In this document: piece by piece, positions 50,967-54,510 of the stretch
Position numbering within the stretch: position 1 is the stretch's first letter
Layout: each line of letters starts with the position of its first letter
Program-made: the position numbers and the translations under genes
DNA from: JAITWN01 sp964581365
Lineage (GTDB): Bacteria; Pseudomonadota; Gammaproteobacteria; SZUA-140
Direction: 5' to 3'
DNA length: 54,510 bases
NCBI GenBank assembly: GCA_964581365.1
Contig: CAZOOF010000006.1
Coordinates: forward strand, 1-54,510
The notes under the pieces: generated by a model
The model's database searches: none
Told to the model about the DNA's origin: nothing
The model's input: only the letters and a program-made list of their open reading frames with translations

Positions 50967-51467
50967 CTAAGGCACATTCCGCTCCAAATCTAATCCTCCG
51001 CGCGCTGCGGCGAACCGGGACAGGTACTCGCCGTAGCCCTCCCGCTCCATGTCTTCCAGCGGGATGAAGCGCAGGGCGGCGGAGTTGATGCAGTAGCGCA
51101 GCCCGGTGGGCTGCGGCCCATCGTCAAAGACATGGCCGAGATGGGAGTCGGCGCCGCGGCTGCGCACTTCGGTTCGCTTCATGCCGTGCCGGAAGTCTTC
51201 GCGCTCCACCACGTTCTCCGGCTCCAGCGGGCGCAGGAAGCTCGGCCAGCCACTGCCGGAGTCATACTTGTCCAGGGACGAGAACAGAGGTTCACCGCTG
51301 ACGACGTCGACATAGATGCCCGGTCGCTTTTCGTCCCAGTAGCTGTTGTCGAAGGGCGGTTCGGTGCCATCCCGTTGCGTGACCTCGTACTGCTGCGGGG
51401 TCAGGCGACGCCGGAGCTCGTCCTGTGAAGGGTCGTCTTCACTGTATTTGCTGTAATCCATTTTCAT
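50967..51467 (-). CDS. msrB: Peptide-methionine (R)-S-oxide reductase MsrB
   Basis: 166 residues. It reduces methionine-R-sulphoxide in proteins. The catalytic Cys is in LRYCINSAALRF (near 126), with DKYDSGSGWPSF and SHLGHVFDDGP forming the active site. The two CxxC pairs that bind zinc in Escherichia coli MsrB are absent, and the Cys often used for recycling (SGCGWPSF) is Ser here, so another reductant contact is needed. AGGAGGT sits seven bases before the ATG. It is probably cotranscribed with the cNMP-binding protein gene. Confidence 0.94.
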   Translation of the reverse strand: MKMDYSKYSEDDPSQDELRRRLTPQQYEVTQRDGTEPPFDNSYWDEKRPGIYVDVVSGEPLFSSLDKYDSGSGWPSFLRPLEPENVVEREDFRHGMKRTEVRSRGADSHLGHVFDDGPQPTGLRYCINSAALRFIPLEDMEREGYGEYLSRFAAARGGLDLERNVP

Positions 51468-51583
51468 GGGGCACCTCCTGCATGCGGAAATAATCCGTCC
51501 TCTAGCATAACCCGCAAGACGGCGGTAGCCGACGGCTGTCCATGACGGGAGTCACGCGAAACCGCTGGCCTGCCCGGTAAGGG

Positions 51584-52501
51584 TCAGCCCTCGTGGAGAT
51601 GAGCCGCGGGACTGACGTTGCCGAGCACGGCTGCTGTGATTATGACCAGCACAACGATAAGCGCGTCGATACGAAGCATGGTCTGCAGGCGGCCCAGCGG
51701 CGCATCCGCCTCGGCGGCAAGCAGCGGAGGACGCGCCCAGGCCTGAATCAGCGGTACGGCATGGTAGCGGTTGTAGAAGCCGATACCCATCATCACGGCG
51801 ACGAAGGCAAGCTTGACGGTGAGGATGCGGCCGTACCCGGTCTGCCACATCGCGGGAACCGTGCCGACCAGCATCCAGGCGTTGTACAGGCCGGAAGCCA
51901 GGACCAGAGCCAGCGCCAGTCCCGCCAGCGCCGACAGGCGCACGGCCGATTCAGCGACCCATGCCGCTGGTGCCTGCCCATGCCGAAGCCCTGGGGCGAT
52001 GGCGAAACCATACACCAGCACCGCGCCGCCCCACAGGGTTGCAGCGGTCACGTGCACCACATCCGAGAGGGCAAGCACCGTCAGGATGCCGTCTTCTCCC
52101 GCGTGACCGGTGCCCGCTACAGCGGATGCATTGGCCAGCACCACCAGCGGCAGCGCCATCCGCAGCGGCCGGTGCGAGCCTCGCGCTATCACCCACAGCA
52201 GGACCAGCGCCAGGAGCGAGGCGACGCGAAGCATCCAGAACCGGCTGTAGTCGCTGCCGAGGAGCACATCGCCGACATGCGGCCACGCGGCCGTCAGCGT
52301 GGTTTCATGGAGTGCGGCAGTACGCACCAGCAGGTCTGCCGCCGCACCGGACAGGGAGAGCAGCAGGGCGAGCGCCAGCCATCGTTCCAGTGCGGCGGCG
52401 GTCCGGCCCGCGGGTCGCTGCTGCAGCCACAGCCAGCCCGCGGTCACGCCGCTGAGCAGCGCCAGGCCGAGCAGGTCGAGCGTGGCCGCCAGTATCTGCA
52501 T
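51584..52501 (-). CDS. copD: CopD family copper transport membrane protein
   Basis: Inner-membrane protein of 305 residues with about eight membrane segments. Conserved CopD histidines are visible in TAALHETTLTA, SAVAGTGHAGE and DVVHVTAATLWGG, which is the family signature. CopD works with the periplasmic CopC to bring copper across the inner membrane. The stop of copC is 21 bp upstream. GGGGAG lies nine bases before the ATG. The C-terminus (AAHLHEG) adds a His pair. Confidence 0.92.
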   Translation of the reverse strand: MQILAATLDLLGLALLSGVTAGWLWLQQRPAGRTAAALERWLALALLLSLSGAAADLLVRTAALHETTLTAAWPHVGDVLLGSDYSRFWMLRVASLLALVLLWVIARGSHRPLRMALPLVVLANASAVAGTGHAGEDGILTVLALSDVVHVTAATLWGGAVLVYGFAIAPGLRHGQAPAAWVAESAVRLSALAGLALALVLASGLYNAWMLVGTVPAMWQTGYGRILTVKLAFVAVMMGIGFYNRYHAVPLIQAWARPPLLAAEADAPLGRLQTMLRIDALIVVLVIITAAVLGNVSPAAHLHEG

Positions 52502-52522
52502 CGGCGTGTGCTCCCCGGCAGA

Positions 52523-52888
52523 TTACTTCACGTTGAACTTGAAGTCCCCGCGCACGCGATGCCCGTCGCGAGCGACCACATTCCAGTGCACCTTGTATTC
52601 GCCGGCCGGCAAATCTTCGGCGAGGTCCACGGTGAGTTCACGCTTGTTGTCACTGGCCGTGGTATTGCGCTGATCCACCTGCGAGCCGTCGGGTGCATAG
52701 ACCTCGACGCGGCTGAATCGCGGCTCGATCCGGCTGTCGAAGATCAGGTGGACCTGGCCGGGCGCGGCATCCAGCACGGCATCGGCGGCGGGCTCGGATT
52801 CCTTCAGATGCGTGTGAGCGCCGGCGGCCAGCGGGAGGACGGACAGCAGCAAGGCCGCCATGGCGATACGGATGCGTTCAATGGACAT
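52523..52888 (-). CDS. copC: CopC-domain periplasmic copper-binding protein
   Basis: 121 residues. Signal cleavage after AAGA (residue 23) would leave His as residue 1 (HTHLKESEP), the N-terminal copper ligand of CopC proteins; the other ligands fit Asp/His in VARDGHRVRGDF. This is the Cu(II)-only type, as the Met-rich Cu(I) loop is missing. GAGGGG precedes the ATG at 52888; codons back to 53023 are open but not signal-like. It pairs with copD. Confidence 0.93.
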   Translation of the reverse strand: MSIERIRIAMAALLLSVLPLAAGAHTHLKESEPAADAVLDAAPGQVHLIFDSRIEPRFSRVEVYAPDGSQVDQRNTTASDNKRELTVDLAEDLPAGEYKVHWNVVARDGHRVRGDFKFNVK

Positions 52889-52953
52889 GCGTTCCCCTCG
52901 AGGTTGCTTTGGATTATGGTCCGGCGAACTCACCCCGCGCCGGTCGGGTGGAA

Positions 52954-53463
52954 TCAGCGACCGAACATGACGCCAATGCCGAAGTTGAGACGCGGCTCCG
53001 TTTCCGGACGTCCGCTCGGCCACAAGTGTAGGAGTTCGGGCGTCGTTTCGATCACTGGGTAAGTGTAACCCGACTCGCCGACTTTTCCTTCACGCGTGCC
53101 GATGACCGGGCCGGCGACGGTGACCATGCGACCTTCGGCATAGTCCGCCGTCTCGAGGTAGCCGTCTACGACAGTCAGGAACCGTCCCTGCGGGGGGCGG
53201 CTGGTATCGGGGCGCTGTCGGCCATCGAGGGGGTAGGAAAGGATCTCCAGCTCGCTCGTATTCTCGAGATTCCGCGCGGCAATGACCAAGCCGCCCCACA
53301 AGGCCTGGTGACCCCCTGGAGGATGGGGGGAGCGCGCGATGTCGACCGGTGTCAGCGCATCATCATAACGGTCGCGATCGAACAGCGCGCCGGTCGCGCA
53401 GCCGGCCAGAACCGCGGTCAGGGTCAGCCACACCCACAGCGAGTGAAGCTGGCCAGGGATCAT
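52954..53463 (-). CDS. Slp family outer-membrane lipoprotein (second copy)
   Basis: 169 residues with lipobox LAGC (Cys near 21). The Slp pattern is visible: ALWGGLVIAARN, LEILSYPLDGRQRPDTSRPPQGRFL, VDGYLE, GRMVTVAGPVIGTREGKVGE and YPVIE. Slp lipoproteins are starvation- or acid-induced in Escherichia coli. The ATG overlaps the stop of the first slp-like gene (ATGA). The pair arose by tandem duplication, but the copies have diverged strongly. copC starts 65 bp downstream. Confidence 0.88.
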   Translation of the reverse strand: MIPGQLHSLWVWLTLTAVLAGCATGALFDRDRYDDALTPVDIARSPHPPGGHQALWGGLVIAARNLENTSELEILSYPLDGRQRPDTSRPPQGRFLTVVDGYLETADYAEGRMVTVAGPVIGTREGKVGESGYTYPVIETTPELLHLWPSGRPETEPRLNFGIGVMFGR

Positions 53464-54047
53464 CGCCGGAGTACTCCCCGTCGCTCCGGCGTCCTGGCGG
53501 GGGGCAGCTCGCGATAGCGGGGAAAGGGGTGGTAATACGGACCCCAATACCAGGGATCGTAGTAGTAATAGCTGCGATAGCCGGGGGGGTAGTCGCGCAC
53601 ATCAACCGAACGCCACAGCTGGTACTCGAGCACCCGGACCACCGGATATCGGTATTCCCGCTCACCGATGTGGCCCATGCGCTCGCCCTCGAGCGTCCCG
53701 AAGACGGTGACATCACGGCCTTCCATGAAGATTGCCGGATCGAGGAAACCATCGAACAGCGCGATGAACCTACCCGGACTGCTGTCGACGTCCTGCGGCC
53801 TGCCGTCCCGGCGCAGCGGGCGCGCGACGATCTCGAGGCGTGACTCTTCCGCTTCGTTGTCGGCCGCAATGATCGTGCCGCCCCAGCGGACGGTCTCACC
53901 GACGTGCGCGTCGATATCGGCGCGGGCATCCGCTACGCTGATGTCGATCGCAGGCGCGCGCGCGATGCGCTCGGATACCTGGGTGGCGCATCCGCTCAGC
54001 AGCATCCCCAGTACCGCCAAGAATACGATCGTGCCTTGCCGCTTCAT
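53460..54047 (-). CDS. Slp family outer-membrane lipoprotein (first copy)
   Basis: 195 residues with lipobox LSGC (Cys near 20). Slp signatures are RWGGTIIAADN, LEIVARPLRRDGRPQDVDSSPGRFI, FDGFLDPAIFMEGRDVTVFG, and YRYPVV. The C-terminal 45 residues are unusual: Tyr/Trp/Pro-rich (YYYYDPWYWGPYYHPFPRY) and then Arg-rich. Alternative starts at 54056 and 54092 exist; none has a strong ribosome-binding site. It is translationally coupled to the second slp gene. Confidence 0.87.
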   Translation of the reverse strand: MKRQGTIVFLAVLGMLLSGCATQVSERIARAPAIDISVADARADIDAHVGETVRWGGTIIAADNEAEESRLEIVARPLRRDGRPQDVDSSPGRFIALFDGFLDPAIFMEGRDVTVFGTLEGERMGHIGEREYRYPVVRVLEYQLWRSVDVRDYPPGYRSYYYYDPWYWGPYYHPFPRYRELPPARTPERRGVLRR

Positions 54048-54166
54048 GATCTGCATACGGATTTTGACTTTATCCGCGCTCCAAAGTTGCACCCTGCCGT
54101 GTGCCCAAGCATATCAGTCGCGCGGGCAGCGCTGAAGCGGTCGCCGGCGGCTGCCGCCGATATTTC

Positions 54167-54195
54167 TTGTGCGGGGGAGGCGCAATCCGTAGAAT
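54167..54195 (+). promoter_or_regulatory. Candidate promoter of the RNA helicase gene
   Basis: TTGTGC (54167-54172) and TAGAAT (54190-54195) are spaced by 17 bp. Transcription would start near 54202, leaving a leader of about 140 bases. Confidence 0.55.
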
Positions 54196-54202
54196 AGCCG
54201 CC

Positions 54203-54236
54203 AGTCCCCCCTGCAGTCCGGTCTTCTGCACGGGAC
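54203..54236 (+). promoter_or_regulatory. Leader hairpin before the RNA helicase gene
   Basis: AGTCCC pairs with GGGACT (54203-54208 with 54231-54236) and TGCAG with CTGCA (54211-54215 with 54225-54229). The hairpin would sit at the extreme 5' end of the helicase message. No T run follows, so it is not a terminator. Confidence 0.45.
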
Positions 54237-54343
54237 TCTCCTTCGTGGTGATCCCGCCCCGATCGATCGATTTTCCCGAATTCCCCGCCTAGACGACCGG
54301 TCCGCAACGCGCAGACCTAGGCCAATCAGGAGTAACAAAATTC

Positions 54344-54510
54344 ATGTCTTTCTCCAGCCTCGGTCTGTCGGCCGAACTGTTGCGTGCTGTGTCCGAACTC
54401 GGCTATTCCGAGCCTACGCCCATCCAGAGCCAGGCAATCCCGGTTCTGCTCGAAGGGCGCGACATGCTCGCCTGCGCCCAGACCGGTACCGGCAAGACGG
54501 CCGGTTTCAC
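54344..54510 (+). CDS. DEAD-box RNA helicase, RhlE-like (5' end only)
   Basis: The first 55 codons of a DEAD-box helicase that continues beyond the window. Visible are the N-terminal SFSSLGLSAELLRAV, the Q motif (GYSEPTPIQSQAIP, about 20-33) and motif I (AQTGTGKTAGF, near 45-55). The SLGLS start and TPIQ/AAQTGTGKTAGF pattern suit RhlE. AGGAG is 11 bases before the ATG. It would unwind structured RNA in ribosome assembly or RNA decay. Confidence 0.9.
   Translation, partial: MSFSSLGLSAELLRAVSELGYSEPTPIQSQAIPVLLEGRDMLACAQTGTGKTAGF

Overview
The window is about 54.5 kb of GC-rich DNA (G/C dominates third codon positions and many genes carry long open antisense frames). It encodes 57 protein genes, one cut by the right edge, plus one gene remnant. 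No rRNA, tRNA, CRISPR array, transposase, integrase or phage gene was seen. The set of families (FNR-type regulator, OmpW, Slp lipoproteins, DUF945/YdgA, YchJ, DUF3301, SlyD, YgiQ, FetAB, PagL-like protein) points to a gammaproteobacterium, probably a free-living aerobe or facultative anaerobe; I cannot name a genus. The region looks like ordinary chromosome with short operons rather than a mobile island.

Layout. 1-4413: terminator, then a three-gene MacB-like exporter (ATPase, double-FtsX permease, HlyD-type adaptor). 4508-6561: a translationally coupled nucleotide-sugar oxidoreductase and aminotransferase (WbpB/WbpE or GnnA/GnnB type). 6572-7551: an EamA/DMT exporter whose leader holds an intrinsic terminator. 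7783-11779: a putative outer-membrane protein, a delta-60-repeat protein with a C-terminal sorting-like tail, and a DUF72 protein. 11742-14946: a PagL-like lipid A deacylase and a Lon-family protease. 14966-19040: fetAB, a zinc-ribbon protein, a c-type cytochrome, a SCO/PCu(A)C copper-delivery pair, and a decayed second fetA. 19191-25421: DUF945 protein, SEL1-repeat protein, Ca2+-type P-type ATPase, DUF4870 membrane protein. 25697-32999: FG-GAP lipoprotein, a DUF456/GNAT/Mut7-C operon, SDR, Nudix, two small envelope proteins and a lipoprotein hydrolase. 33058-36742: FNR regulator, ompW with an FNR box, an IsdG-like haem monooxygenase, YchJ, DUF3301 and GST. 36854-40939: recQ, slyD, citrate synthase, DUF4156 lipoprotein. 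41024-45430 (minus): di-haem cytochrome, class I aldolase, MFS transporter, thioredoxin-like membrane protein. 45677-50302: cold-shock protein, methyltransferase, NYN-LOTUS protein, YgiQ, HIT protein. 50448-54047 (minus): cNMP-binding protein, MsrB, CopD, CopC and two Slp lipoproteins. 54344-end: start of an RhlE-type RNA helicase.

Themes. Copper and respiratory-chain supply recur (SCO, PCu(A)C, CopC/CopD, three haem-binding motifs in two cytochromes). Envelope functions recur (exporter, lipid A or surface-sugar enzymes, PagL-like protein, OmpW, Slp, several lipoproteins). RNA-linked genes cluster around 45.6-50.3 kb and the right edge. I found no clearly new defence or biosynthetic system. 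The most useful leads are: the fetA remnant that forms a 400-bp direct repeat with fetA around the copper-delivery genes; an 18-bp palindrome on the cold-shock promoter; an FNR box exactly where a class II FNR promoter for ompW would need it; and an attenuator-like terminator in front of the EamA exporter gene.
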